A stretch of DNA of 64,000 nt, from NCBI GenBank assembly GCA_036571765.1, contig BROE01000022.1, forward strand, positions 18,363,404 through 18,427,403, in the 5' to 3' direction. Both the position numbers and the translations under genes were made by a program. The notes under the pieces were generated by a model that saw only the letters and a list, made by a program, of their open reading frames with translations, was not told where the DNA came from and made no database searches. This DNA is from Plecoglossus altivelis (lineage: Eukaryota > Chordata > Actinopteri > Osmeriformes > Plecoglossidae). This document shows positions 1-11,745 of this stretch, piece by piece. How positions within the stretch are numbered: the stretch's first letter is position 1; the number at the start of each line of letters is the position of its first letter.

Positions 1-2190
1 GCATCTCCTGGCGCCAGTGCGGGGGGGTCTCGCTTCGCCGGAAACGATCCCTTGATCGGGACCTGGAGCGGGACGGGGTACGATACCGCTGTGAAAGGGA
101 GGAGGAAACAGAGACATGAAGGCTGAGCCTGAGGCGAAGATCTGCTGTCCTTAGACCAGAAGACGTACTCACTCTGGGGCCTCGGCCTTTAATCTTCCTG
201 CCTGATCTGGTCATTACAAGCCTCCTGTTGTATGTTGAATGAGAATTCAACATGCTGCAAGCAAAGCAAGCAGACAATGAAATCGAATGATAAACGTTTG
301 ACGTGCGTGTACCTATACACACTCCTCAACAAACCACACACACGGATCGATATTTGGTTAGGACAGACAGAGACGTAGGTAGATTGAGATATGTATATCC
401 TGACAGGACACGGTGTTCAGTCCTGAACTTACCTGTCTCTGGGCTTCTCCTCCTTCCTGCGGTCCTTCCCTGTCTCCTCCTGCTGCTGGGGGCTCCTCCT
501 CATGAGGAAGCGGTTCTCAGGGATGGGCGGGATCTCCTCCGGACGCACCGTGGACGTCACCTGCTCCTCGTCGTTCTCCTCGCCGCTGCCCGCCTCCGAC
601 CTTTGACACAGCGCACATCCCAGTTCAAAGCTACTGAATGGCATCCAAAGGATGGGAACACACATTGGGTTTTATTACCAACCCTTTCTTCTCCTTCTTC
701 TTCTTCTGTTTTTTCTCCTTCTTCTTGGACTCCTTCTTGTGCTTCTTCTTGCGTTTCTTGGACTCTTTCTCAGAGTCGGAGGAGGAGTCAGAGGAGGAGT
801 CAGAGGAGGAGTCGGAGGAGGAGTCGCTCTCGCTGGACGCAGACGCCTTCTGGCGTTTCTTCTCTTCTTTCTTAGCTGTGAACGGTGGATCATATCAGAG
901 GCAGGCATGGCGTGTTGTTGTGGCATCATGTTCACCCCGTGCTCTGAACAAGCTAAAGCAACACTGGCAGCGCTTACCTCGAGATTTAGGAATGAGCTCC
1001 CCGCAGTTTAGAACTTTGACTTCGGAATACGGTTTGCTGCTCGGATCGGCTTTCTGACTCTCCATGGTCTTCACGACTTCTTGACCGGAGATCACTTGGC
1101 CAAACACGACGTGGACACTAGAGCAAAGACATGAAGACGTTACATTACATTACATTACATTACAGTACAGTACAGTAGATTCAGTTCTGCTCCTTAGAGT
1201 TATAGATGGTGTGGAAATGCCATTAGCATCGAATGCATGAACGGTTCGTAACAGATCAAAGTTCTTGGCGTGATTCACTTACCCATCTAAGTGAGGTGTG
1301 GGCTTGGTGGTTCTAAAGACAAGCAACACATTTGGTTTAGAGCGAGAAGAAATCGTGTGGCATTCTCACGTCTGCTCTGTTCATTCAAACTTACATGAAA
1401 AACTGTGACCCGTTGGTATCCTTGCCTCTGTTTGCCATTGACAAGAGGTACTCCTTGTTGTGTTTGATGGCGAAGCTTTCATCTGCCAGAGGAAGGAACA
1501 CAGAGCATCATCACAGCTGAAACACCAGTCAACAAAGAGAGGACCTCGTCTAACAGTCAATCATTTTCTTACCTTCGAAGAATCCTCCATAGATGGATTC
1601 ACCCCCTTTTCCATTGCCTAATAGGCCAAAAGCACAAGTCAGACAAAAATCTAACTCAACCCTTAAGTCCTTTCTAGTCTAACACTTGGATGCACACAGT
1701 GTGTACCTTCGCTGAAGTCCCCTCCTTGAATCATAAAGTCCTTTACAATCCGGTGGAACAGGCATCCTTTGTAATGCAGTGGTTTCTGAGTTCCTTTGCC
1801 AATGCCCTTCTCCCCTGTGAAAGAAACAACATCAAAATATGATGATTTTTCATGTTCGTATGCTTAAGAAAGATCATGAATTTCACAACGCGTTGAGGCT
1901 ATTCAAACTGCATAGTGTATTTCATCCAATTGCAGTGTTGAGTCTAATAATTGCGTTTACCTGTGCAAAGGCATCGGAAGTTCTCACAGGTTTTGGGACA
2001 GACGTCAGAAAACAATTCCACCACAACTCTTCCAACTGAAAACATGAGACGTACAGAGCGATTACGTAACGTTACTACAGAATTGCTACAATTTGTTAAT
2101 ACTTGGGGGGAAAACGGGCATCTTCTTACCAAGCACATTACTGATGGCTATGTCGAGGAAGCAGCGTGGACGCTGAACCTTTATTCCCAT
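1..2190 (-). CDS. ppig: Peptidyl-prolyl cis-trans isomerase G (cyclophilin G), N-terminal part; 3' end outside window
   Basis: Nuclear cyclophilin with an SR-type tail, a prolyl isomerase linked to pre-mRNA splicing. The start ATG at 2190 opens MGIKVQRPRCFLDIAISNV. Coding exons, 5' to 3' on the minus strand: 2190-2130, 2035-1961, 1814-1707, 1617-1573, 1483-1396, 1312-1283, 1117-978, 875 to about 683/679, about 600/633 to 433, 254-173, and 88 to the window edge. Phases agree except at the junction near 680/600, where donor and acceptor are ambiguous. The cyclophilin fold spans about residues 1-175. Active-site residues match CypA Arg55, Phe60, Met61 and Gln63 (HRIVKDFMIQGG) and Gln111/Phe113 (SQFFITT). 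The CypA Trp121 position is His (TPHLDG), as in mammalian PPIG. Then come a Ser/Asp and Lys-rich stretch, the family motif STVRPEEIPPIPENRFLMRR, and the start of the RS region (RTPSRSRSRDRFRR). The rest of the RS domain lies beyond base 1. Confidence 0.93.
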
Positions 2191-3872
2191 CGTTGATTTC
2201 CTCCTACCGACGAACACGAAACAATTTAAGTATCGATCTACTCCGTGTATGAATACCCAACGCGTACCACGATTACCTGAACAAATGAACTAATGTAGTT
2301 GCAGCTAGTTCTACATCAGTTCAGTCATTAATTAGCTAGCTACGAGTCAGTCGTGCTCCTAAAGCGTCGGTCCCAAGCTAGCTATCGGTGGCTAGCGGAC
2401 TAGCACGCTATCTTGAATGTGGCCTTCTCAGTGAGGGCCAGTGCGGCGGCATCTAGCCAATAGCACTAGCCTAGCTACGCTACAGGCAATCGCAGAGAGG
2501 GACAATACTCTTTTCCTATGAATGTTTACACTACAAATGGAATACAATTGCAACATTTCAGAGGGTTTCTGTAAGTTAAGTACCTGAGTTGACCCTTGGG
2601 GGCCAATGTATAAAAGTGGATTTTCCAAACAAGGTGAAACGGAGTTTCATTCAGGGATTCCCCACAGTGTATTCTAATGGCGCCAGAGATAGTTAGCGTC
2701 AATGCATTTCGGTAAGGATGCGCAGAGTTGCCAGGTTTGTTGGGGATAGTGGCGTAATTCAGTGTTTTGAGGTTGATAACAACATGGCATGTAGTTTATT
2801 TGTGAATACAGCTTTGTGCTTTAAGTATGCAAAATCTTTGCATATCAAACTCAAACATATTCAGCTTACAATGTAAAAACCAACAGGCCACCCGCACCTG
2901 GCAACCCTATTTGCGCCTGGCAGGTACTGGCAACTTTTCACAAGTGCAGACGTACCCCTTCGTAAGTAATTCAATCAAACAATCGAATTTGTATTGTTAA
3001 AATGTATTGTATTAAAATATCTCTGACCATTTACTCCAAATAAAAACGTGTGTATATGTCTTATTAGGCATGTATTATGCTTCGACGACTACTCTTACAG
3101 CTGACAGAAACGAACATATATTGGGGGTTTCAAAGTTGTCCTGTATTACGGTAATCTGATGTAAGGGAGTATCAGTATGGGTACAGACATTTTTTTGAAT
3201 CTGCAGAAAGCGCTTTTTAAAGAGCAATTAGAGATGTACAAAATAATAGTATGCAATGTCGCTCCCATAAATATTTCTCAATGTATTTATTAGTACTAAA
3301 TACAGTGTACTTGGTACTCTCCTGACCTGTTTATCGGCTTCGGTGGTTTTTGTGATCTGTACACAGTTTTGTGACTATCCCTCATTGACGTTGGATAAGC
3401 AGTCAAGGTTTCACGTCGCTAGGGAAGTGGTAGGCTACATAACATTGTAATGTTGTCCATAAAGGATAGCTGTTGGATTACATTACCTTTTTATTGAGGT
3501 GCATCTGTACGTTTTAAACTCAAGTCAAACATTTTGACTATAGGACAGCCAAATGCGTTTTTTAAATCTCTCAATCTAACAGTGCCTGCCCCCACGTGAG
3601 TACTTCACAGGAGCACTTCAATAGAAGTCAATGAGAAGTCATGAATGTCAGGACCCATCACGATATAGTTTATGCCACGATAGATATTGTGCTTTTGTGC
3701 TAATTATCTTTGAAGTAATACAAACAATCGTGACTCTCAACAGATGTGACTTTGATGCACCACTGTTTCCAGTGGCAGATGAAAGGGGCCGTAGATCTGA
3801 ATTAGTCAGTGGTTCCCATTAGAAAATGTGCTCCCCCTTTCACCTTTGAACCCAGCCTGGGAGTCCTAGGTG
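2191..3872. other. Intergenic region between divergent ppig and fastkd1
   Basis: About 1.7 kb without a recognisable coding exon. It must hold the ppig 5' UTR and promoter (left side) and the fastkd1 5' region (right side). Short repeats of the motif TAGCTAGC occur around 2330-2480. I see no convincing TATA box, and no RNA gene or full transposon. Confidence 0.5.
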
Positions 3873-5824
3873 ATGTTTCGGGTGTGGGCTGTGGGCCGCT
3901 GCCTCCGCTGGAGCCTGCATGGAAGGCCCCTGCGTGGGGGGGGCCGGCACGACGGGGCCCCGCACAGGAGGGCCCTGCATGGGGGGACCATGACCCGAGA
4001 CCTGGTCCTGGAGCAGCTCAGCGTGTGCGCTGGTGAAGACCAGCTGCTGGAGGTGGTGGGGAGGAACAAGGCCAAGCTGACAGTGGACCATGTGGGCTCT
4101 GCCATCAGCATGCTCTGGAGGTTCCAGAAGGAGAGACCGGAGATCCTGAGGAACGTAGAGTACGTCAGGAACCACCCTCAGTTCCTCAGTCTACGGGTCC
4201 TGGCCGAAAACAAAATAGCACAGATGGATGATTCCTTGTTGGTGGACATGCTTTATGATGTACTGAGGTACACAGCTCAGTTTTTGATCCATGTACCTTG
4301 ACAGATTGTTTTTACATTATACAACATATTGTATGTTATACCTACTGTTTACTGTCTACATTGTTTTATTTTTAGGCTCAATGTGGAACATCATGATTCC
4401 CTTGTCCAGCAGTTGGTGTCAGAGGCATGGCTGAGACTCGACAGGTAATGAGAGTTGTCACTTCTTACACTCTTAACAGTCCTTACACTGCTCAATGGTT
4501 GGCTAATCAAACTTGTCTTGTGTGAATGGTGCTTTTTATGAATTGATTTTGTTTGTCAGATTTTCGCTGCCGTCCCTTTCCAAGTTTGCCATCTGCCTTG
4601 GGGATCAACACCTACATCAAAGCCCTCTGATGGGTCAGATCGCTGAAATAGTCAACCAGAAACTCTCCTCTATCGACAATTCAAGGTAAACAAACAACAA
4701 CACAACAAACAGATCGTCAAACCTCCAGCACGACTACCGCTTCAGTCTCTCTAATCTGCTCGTGTGTTTCGGTCGCAGAGTCCTGAGTACTTTGATGATC
4801 AGCTTGTCGTCTCTGGCGTCCTCTCGTTTGCGAAACGCCCTGGTCGACAGAGCGAACCTCCTCCTGGACGTCGAGAGCCCTCTCCAGTACAACTGCCCCA
4901 GACGGGTGGTACAGTTCCTGAGGAACAGCAAGTACACCCACCGGCCCCTGCTGGAGAAATGCAACCGTATCTTCCTGAGCAACATCCACCACATGGATGC
5001 AGAGAACATCGGCATCATCATGGGTCTGTATCAGGGACTGCAGTTCCAGAACTGTGACTTCCGTCTGGCAGCCAAACAGAGGCTGCTGGAACTGGTGGAC
5101 TCCAGCACTGATCCAGTCTCCTTCACCAAGCTGTTTCTGGCTCTGGGGCCCATGGCTGGGGAGGATGCCAGAGAAAGGTAGATGTTCTGGAACAGTCTGG
5201 TGGTCCAAGTTCTTATCACTGCTTTAGAGTCTTAGAGTGAATGGGTTGTTATCAAGGTCTGTGGAAGCCTGATAACGGCCCATCATTAGAGTCAGGTGTG
5301 CTGGAGCAGGGAAACATCAAAAACCTTCAGGACAGCTACCCTCGAGGACCGGAGTTCAACATCCCTGCTGTAGAGAGAGAATGGAATGTAATGGAATGTT
5401 TTATTTCATTGAGACTGAATATAATTATATATTCTCAGGTTGGAGAGTACTGCGCTGCTATTGGCTGAGGAATTCAACGCTCAGCAGGCATTGGCTGTGA
5501 TAGACACCTTGGAAGAGATTCAGTGTCGGAATCTTAATTTGATCCACAAGTACGTGTTTCCTCTTTATCAAGGCTGTACCTTTATTTTTGCACAGAAAAA
5601 AACATAAATGTAATCTTACTTATGCCTGCATCCTTTGACAGGATTGCATCCATACTTAGCAAGAACCTGCATCTCTACAAGACAGTGGAGGTGGCCAGGG
5701 TCACTCAGTCCCTCATTTTGCTGCACTACCAGAGTCCTGACCTGTTCGCTAAGCTACGCAACATTATGGTCAAGTGAGTAGCCATGCCACTGAAACACGC
5801 CAGCAGTTACACACTGTTCGCGGC

Positions 5825-5858
<34 letters not shown>

Positions 5859-5913
5859 TAAAGAACTGCTCTCTTCCAGGTGTCTGCATGACACTGTTTC
5901 TGTACGAGGTGGC

Positions 5914-5949
<36 letters not shown>

Positions 5950-8028
5950 AATGACATAATGACCTGCTCTCTTCCAGGTGCCTGCATGAGACTGTGTTTC
6001 CATACGAGGTGACCATGCTGAGCCGCGTGCTGTCCATGCTGCCTTACTCTCGACCTGATGACGCTGTGCTCTCCAAGGTGGATGCCGTCCTCCCTCAGTG
6101 TAACCTCAACGACCTGAACACCATAGCCATGTCCATCGCTAAGTGGGTGCACAACGACCCCTCGTACAGACACAGCACGCCGGGGAAGTACGTGCGTCAG
6201 CTGCAGACCCTGAACCGCTGTGGTCACAACCGCTTGCAGACCGTCCAGAGGCTGGATCTGCTGCTGGACGAGCTGAGGTACATCACCGGGGAGTGGTTCG
6301 ATGAGATGCTGTTGGAAGAAACCATGGTTACGCTTCAGAGGATGGAGGACCAGATCTCCTGGAGCAACGTTCCTGAACTGGCTGTCTTCCTGACCAAGAC
6401 AGGCCACCTCTGCCCTCCTCTGCTGGATCGCATCGCGGACGTGATCATCAAAGACGTCAGCAAGGTGAACCAGACACCGTTTCTGTTGGTTAACCGACTC
6501 GCTTGTAGATCCGATCAAAGTGCTGACACAGACTTGTTTTTTTGTCCTGAAGATTCACTACTCTGCCATGTATGCTGCCTTGTTACCCTTCGCTGTCCTC
6601 AACTATGATCCACCAGGGGTGGACGAGATGTTTGAAGTATCCATTGAGCATATCAAACCACATATCAGTAAGTGTGCGTAGTGAACTGAAACACAGAGTT
6701 GATCACACAAGGTCAGGTCTCTAAACGTCTTCTCCGTCGGTCCAGGTTCGTTTGACCCTCACCTGATGGTTCTCCTGGCCTACGCCCTGGCCGTGGCTGA
6801 CTGCTTCCCGGAGGAACTGCTCAGAGAAATCTTCAGCGTGGATTTCCTGTCCAAGCTTGATGCCCAGTTAGAAAGTACGTTTTAAGAGGAAACACATTGG
6901 CCACACTTGATGATGTACTATGACTGTATGTAATGTGTGATGATATGACAAGCGCACTACACAGGACAGTTATACGACATTAAGGGTTAAAGAGGCGTTT
7001 GGTGTGTGCCAACTGTCTTGTTGCTTGACAGTCCTGCCTGATGCCTTGAACATGCGGATCCGCCTGCGGCTGATGGAGTTGAACCGGGCCGTGTGTCTGG
7101 AGTGTCCCCAGGCCCAGGTTCCCTGGTTCCACGATCGGTACTGCCAGCAGCTCCAGATGAAAGGCTCCAGCATCCCCATCCAGCAGCAGATCCATAGGAT
7201 GCTGGGAGAGGTGCTTGGTGGGATGAACTATGCTAAAGTAGCAGCCGTGGCCCCTTACTTCTATACAGTCGGTGAGTCCAGATGCATTTGAGCTTCATTT
7301 CTCCTACTAAATCATCGTGTATTTGTAAAGGCCTTGCCACAGAGGGCTTCACACACACAGGAGCGCCTCTCGGCCAACCTAACCTCTGTTAACATCTACA
7401 GACCCATGAGTCCATCTTAAATGGCTAGCTTGACAGTGTGGACACTTAGATGTTGGATTTGAAGAAGTATTTTTTGTGGATTGTCTGGATTCCCAGGCTT
7501 TGAATGTATCCTGGATAGACATCGCAGACCGATCCCCTACTGTGACTCGACCCAGCTGAAGAGCCCAGACGATGGAAGAGTCCGCTGGGAGTCTGACTCT
7601 CCAGGGCAGGACAGGAGGGAACTTCCCTCCGGAGCACAACGGTAAGAACAGGCAGAGGGGGGGCAGTACAGCGGTCTCATTTCTGGGGCAGTGGCGATGT
7701 ACTAAGACTTTGCTTCTCGTAACTGTTTCCAGTGTTGCTGTGGACTTCCTGGATTACAAATCCTTCTGCAAAAACTCCCAGCACATGAAAGGAGAAGCTG
7801 TGATGAGAAAGCGCCATCTTGAAATTCTGGGATATCACGTTGTACAGGTGCAGTGTGTAGCGATGCATGCGATCTCTATCAAATATACACCAACTATTGA
7901 GGAAGTGTGTTGCTAAGGTATGGTTTAATCAACAGATCCCTCATTTTGAATGGAATTCGATGGAGCTGTCCACAAAGGACGCTTGGAAGGAATATTTAAA
8001 GAAGAAGATATTTACGGATTTGCCTTGA
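3873..8028 (+). CDS. fastkd1: FAST kinase domain-containing protein 1, mitochondrial
   Basis: Mitochondrial RNA-binding factor of the FASTK family, which acts on mitochondrial transcript stability. Exons: 3873-4267, 4376-4444, 4560-4685, 4779-5177, 5439-5549, 5642-5773, 5978-6464, 6553-6667, 6746-6874, 7032-7271, 7497-7641, 7733-7847, 7936-8028. All phases agree and give 851 aa, near the human length (about 847). The ATG at 3873 opens an Arg-rich, acid-poor leader that fits a mitochondrial presequence; a second Met about 40 codons on is an alternative. FAST_1-like and FAST_2-like regions cover the middle (PFAVLNYDPPG; LNRAVCLECPQAQVPWFHDR). The C-terminal RAP domain contains RHLEILGYHVVQ and IPHFEWNSMELSTKDAW. 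The gene converges on klhl41. Intron 6 holds a decayed copy of the start of exon 7. Confidence 0.95.
5241..5365 (-). repeat. Diverged MITE-like fragment in fastkd1 intron 4
   Basis: On the minus strand this reads as a diverged copy of the element at 61060-61361, sharing GTTTCCCTGCTCCAGCACAC and a CTGAAGG...GATG core. The right end (GAGGACCGGAGTTCAACATC) matches the element's degraded terminal repeat. No clear target-site duplication remains. Confidence 0.5.
5825..5950 (+). pseudogene. Tandem copy of fastkd1 exon 7 start: (GAT)n + acceptor + pseudo-exon
   Basis: Two (GAT)n tracts (5825-5858 and about 5914-5949) are each followed by a CTGCTCTCTTCCAG acceptor. The second (AG at 5976-5977) leads into true exon 7. 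The first (AG at 5878-5879) leads into about 35 nt similar to the exon start (GTGTCTGCATGACACTG against GTGCCTGCATGAGACTG). It then shifts frame through a one-base difference and runs into the next (GAT)n tract. It looks like a unit duplication of microsatellite, splice site and exon start that has decayed. Confidence 0.75.
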
Positions 8029-8197
8029 GACGATAGTTTCTTTCCCTGCTGAGCTGTGAGAGACTGTTAACAGTGTTCTGATCGAGTGTTCCTTATTCTC
8101 TCAAGAAATCCAGACGTTGAAATGAGGCTACCTCACACAGACTGCCAAGTGGAACGCTATCATGCTTTCCTATGAATTGCTGTGTTCATCAACTGAT

Positions 8198-8203
8198 ATT
8201 AAA
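8198..8203 (+). terminator. fastkd1 poly(A) signal candidate (ATTAAA)
   Basis: ATTAAA lies 170 bp after the fastkd1 stop codon and is followed by a T-rich stretch (AGTTTTGTTACC). It is the best candidate cleavage signal before the convergent klhl41 3' end. Confidence 0.5.
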
Positions 8204-8296
8204 AGTTTTGTTACCAAACAACCGTTTGGCTGGTTGCCTATTGGAACATTTCTCACACCCAGCTTCATGGATTGCTGCAGATCTACTGCATATTAT

Positions 8297-8302
8297 TTTA
8301 AT
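8297..8302 (-). terminator. klhl41 poly(A) signal candidate (ATTAAA)
   Basis: On the minus strand an ATTAAA lies about 177 bp after the klhl41 stop codon. If both signals are used, the two convergent transcripts end within about 100 bp of each other. Confidence 0.4.
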
Positions 8303-8478
8303 GTTATAACAAATGAAATGTATTAGAGGTACCAGTGGATATAAGTTTCCAGCAAAAAGAAAAGTCCAAACCTACTCACTATCTGCCCAATGTTGTTGTC
8401 GGGCAGGTATGCTAATCAACAAGCTAGACAAGAAACATCCTTCAGTTAAAAAGAAAGAAAGCAGTCATGTGTTTAGGT

Positions 8479-10777
8479 TTACAATTTGGGCATTTTGGCA
8501 GCGTTGAGATGCAGAGCCACACAAGATGCTCCAGCCGCATAGCGCATCTCCTTCAGCATCCCTGTCCACTGTTTAGGCTCTTCTTCATATCTGGTAAAGA
8601 CAGACAAGAGACTTAAGGTTAACCACAGTACAGATAAGACACTAGGTCATCTAGAACATGTTGGTATATGGTTCCTTCTATGCTCTTTGGGGTGAGAACG
8701 TACTGCCAGATGTCGATGACTTCTCTAGGTGCACACTCCTTGTCCTCCACTTCCATCATGGTGAAACCACCGATGGAGTACAGCAACCCTCCACAGCTGA
8801 CCAGGTTCACTGAGCTTCTCTCCTGCGGGAAGTCTGGGAAGGATACCCACCTGGAGGAATGACAAAACCCAGCGTGAGGACACACGTTTGCAGCCTGCAT
8901 GCTGCTCAATACGTCTTCTCTCAGAGAGTGACGTGAACATACTTGTTGGTCCCGAAGTCGTAGGCTTCACATGCAGCTGTGAGTCCCTCTTCATTCACTC
9001 CTCCTGTCACAACAATCTGCCCCTTGTGAATGACACAGCCAAACATGGCTCTCGCTGTTTTCATAGAAGCCAACTCCTTCCATTCCGACTTCTTGTGGTT
9101 GTATGCAAACAGCTTATTGATGGCTTTGCTAACAGGAAGACACAGATGGACATGGTGAAGGAGAGATACTTTAACAACTTGTTTGAGATGTTAAAAAAGT
9201 GTTTAAATGACAGAAGGTAATCTTACTTTTCATCGGTTTTCCCTCCAATACAGTACACGAGGCCGTTCTCAGAGACGACGCTGTGCCCGTGAATTCTCAG
9301 CGGCAACTTTTTGGTTTCGGACCACTTCATTTTGCTGTTCAGGCCGACAGGGACAGAAATACGTGTACACTTAGAACACAGGCTCGTGCAGGTTTCATGA
9401 AATGAAAAAACTACTAAAAACTACGAAAGGGTTTCATGCTTACTCGGTATCGTAACACATAACTGAGTCGAGGGACTCGTTGGACTGGAGGTCTTTGCCA
9501 GCTATAGCAAAGATGAGATTTTCAAATTCCCCCATACTGAACAGACACCTAGGAGATGGCATAGGTGGGAGAGCTGTCCAATCAGCAGCCAGACTGTCCA
9601 GCTGCAAAAAAGAACCATATGTCAGTCTTTTATTCCAAGGTATTAAAGGGTATTCTTGTCCATTGATAAAGGACAGTGCTGAGTTTACCTGATAGAAGTA
9701 ACACTGTAGCGGAGCATCCTTTTCGTCGTCGTCGACAAACAGACCTCCCAGGACATAGAGGCGATTCTTCTTCGACGCTAAACTCACATGGTTGCGCGGT
9801 ATCTGCTCCGCCATGGCGGCCAGGAAGCATTCGTTCTCTACGCCGTCGTAGGCCACAGCCGCGGTGTCGTTGAGCATCAGGATGAAATCCCGGCCGTACA
9901 TCCCGTGTCTACGGGTATCGTTCAGGTATCTAGGCAACGAGCCTTCCTCTCCTCCTTCCTCTCCTCCTTCTTTCTTCTTCGGAGGCAGTTTCCCAGCGAA
10001 CGCATCTTTGATGACTTTGATTTTCTTGACAAGCTCCGGATCCGACTTGATGATGTCGTCTTTCTCCACCTTGTCCTTGAAGTACTTCTCCGGGAGCAGG
10101 CGGAAGCGGACGCAGTCGAAGGCTTCTCCTAAGCTTTTCACGTGGTTCTCCTTGTCCTTCCTGACCCACTTCATCAGCGACTCGAACACAAACTCCTCCT
10201 TGTCTACGTTCAGAGAGTCTGCTCCGATGACGGCCATCAGTTCAGTCCCAGAAAGCTCAAAGAATTCATCTTCCTTCGCCAAAGTTTCAAATCTGTCCGC
10301 TATGTAGTCCCGGGCTGCCACAGCCAAACGTGGGGAGTTGAGCACCAGTCCCAGTCTAAACATAGCTAGACAGTTGGTGGGTGACAGTTTCTTTTGCAGG
10401 TAATTCACACAGACAGTGAACACCGACGGGATCTGAAAACGGCTGGCCACGGCCAAGATGTCCTGGACGTTGTCGTCTGTGATGTCGATGTCTGCTGAAT
10501 ACAAGTAATCGATGATCATCTCCATTATCGTGGGGTCCAAGTTCTCCATGGCAAACTCTTTATTTGTGTCCACTTCTTTGCCATCCTCTGAGAAATAAAG
10601 CTCTCTGAAATAAGGACTGCAGGCTGCCAAGATGAGTTTATGACAGGGTAGACTTCGGTCTCCTACTTTCAGGATGCAGTCGATGAACTTGTTCTCTTTC
10701 AGCAGTTCCTTAAGGCCGTCCTGAAGCAAGGTGCTCTGAAACAGACGTAGATCTTCCTTCATGCTTTTAGGATCCAT
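8479..10777 (-). CDS. klhl41: Kelch-like protein 41 (KBTBD10/sarcosin)
   Basis: Muscle BTB-BACK-Kelch protein, a Cullin-3 adaptor and sarcomere assembly/stability factor; human KLHL41 mutations cause nemaline myopathy. Six exons: 10777-9689, 9601-9444, 9334-9227, 9128-8943, 8850-8704, 8590-8479. All phases agree and give 599 aa against about 606 in human. The BTB domain is at about residues 30-100 (FIDCILKVGDRSLPCHKLIL; ACSPYFRELYF), and BACK follows (residues about 135-240). A Lys/Glu/Gly-rich linker (PPKKKEGGEEGGEEG) precedes the Kelch repeats (YVLGGLFVDDDEKD, YCIGGKTDE, IVVTGGVNEEG, YSIGGFTMMEVEDKE). The end KEMRYAAGASCVALHLN is family-typical. Intron 1 (9602-9688) is 87 bp, has no stop, and keeps frame if retained. 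Teleosts can have a/b copies; which this is cannot be told here. Confidence 0.96.
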
Positions 10778-10870
10778 GTTTGAGGAAAATGTGACCGAAG
10801 ATCAGCAGAGAAAGACTGTCCTGCTCGTGCTAGACTGAGAACTATAGACTGCCAGGTCTGTCGACTCTTC

Positions 10871-10877
10871 AATATAA
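10871..10877 (-). promoter_or_regulatory. klhl41 TATA-like element
   Basis: On the minus strand, TTATATT lies about 95 bp upstream of the klhl41 ATG, which would allow a 5' UTR of about 65 nt. Position and AT content are the only evidence. Confidence 0.3.
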
Positions 10878-11499
10878 CCCTGACCCTCTAAGTATAGTCC
10901 CCCACCCTACCCTGGAAGAATTCAGAGAAGCCAAATCGGAAAAGTGCCCGCATCACACAGCTGTCACAGACTGAAACAACAACTGTGCCTGCTGTCATCT
11001 TGGCAGTTAGTTCTAACAATGTAACATGACTACATTGAAGTGTCATAGAGAGGGTGAAAAACACAGTCACGTAAACCCACATATGATATGGAGTAGGTTC
11101 AAATCTGTGACATCATGCTGACATTTTGGTCCGTGAGTGGAATTCACTGGACTACAAGTCGTCAAGCTATGGTTAGAGTGGTCAGTCATTCATGTTTAGA
11201 CGTGACTTAGACCTTCTCTAAGGCTGGAGGTTGACGCTGAGAGCAAATCCAACTGAGCAAGTTTTATATTTAAATGTGAGTATATTTCCAAGGGACTGAC
11301 CTTCCTATGTGAGGTCAGGTAACAGCTGCTGGGACAGCAGGTGACAGCATGTCCTCTTCAACCATTTGTAAAATACTTGAGCCGGCCTGACAGTTTTGAA
11401 AATAGCCCAGAATCATTGTTCATAGAAGAAGAAGAATCAGACAAGACGAGATATTCATCTGCTTTCTTTAACTCTTCAGTTAAACAAAAATAGTGCGGT

Positions 11500-11505
11500 T
11501 TTATT
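11500..11505 (-). terminator. bbs5 poly(A) signal candidate (AATAAA)
   Basis: AATAAA on the minus strand, about 240 bp after the bbs5 stop codon. Confidence 0.4.
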
Positions 11506-11745
11506 AATTCTATGCATTTAAAAATCATATTTTATGTACAAAACATACACTTTGTATTTAACAAATTCCTGATGTCTGACAGCGTTATTTCACCAAATAT
11601 CTTTACACAAACAGTGCTAAAATGTATCAGAAATCAAATTTGAATTGAAAATACCTGATATTATTACATACATTTACACATTTACTACATCACTGATCAC
11701 AACTGTACGGCAGTGTCACGTGAAAAAGCTCTGCTCCGTCTGTCT

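Larger units (their letters stand above)
10778..11745. other. klhl41 upstream region and bbs5 3' flank
   Basis: No coding exon. The klhl41 side has a MEF2-like site (TTATATTTAA at 11264-11273, fits YTAWWWWTAR) and CAGCTG E-boxes near 10965 and 11330, which would suit a muscle promoter. The right part should be bbs5 3' UTR. Site matches are short and could be chance. Confidence 0.4.

Noticed and set aside
5754..6518. Antisense frame with His and Ser runs opposite fastkd1 exon 7
   Set aside because: Mirror of a real coding exon and (GAT)n repeats.
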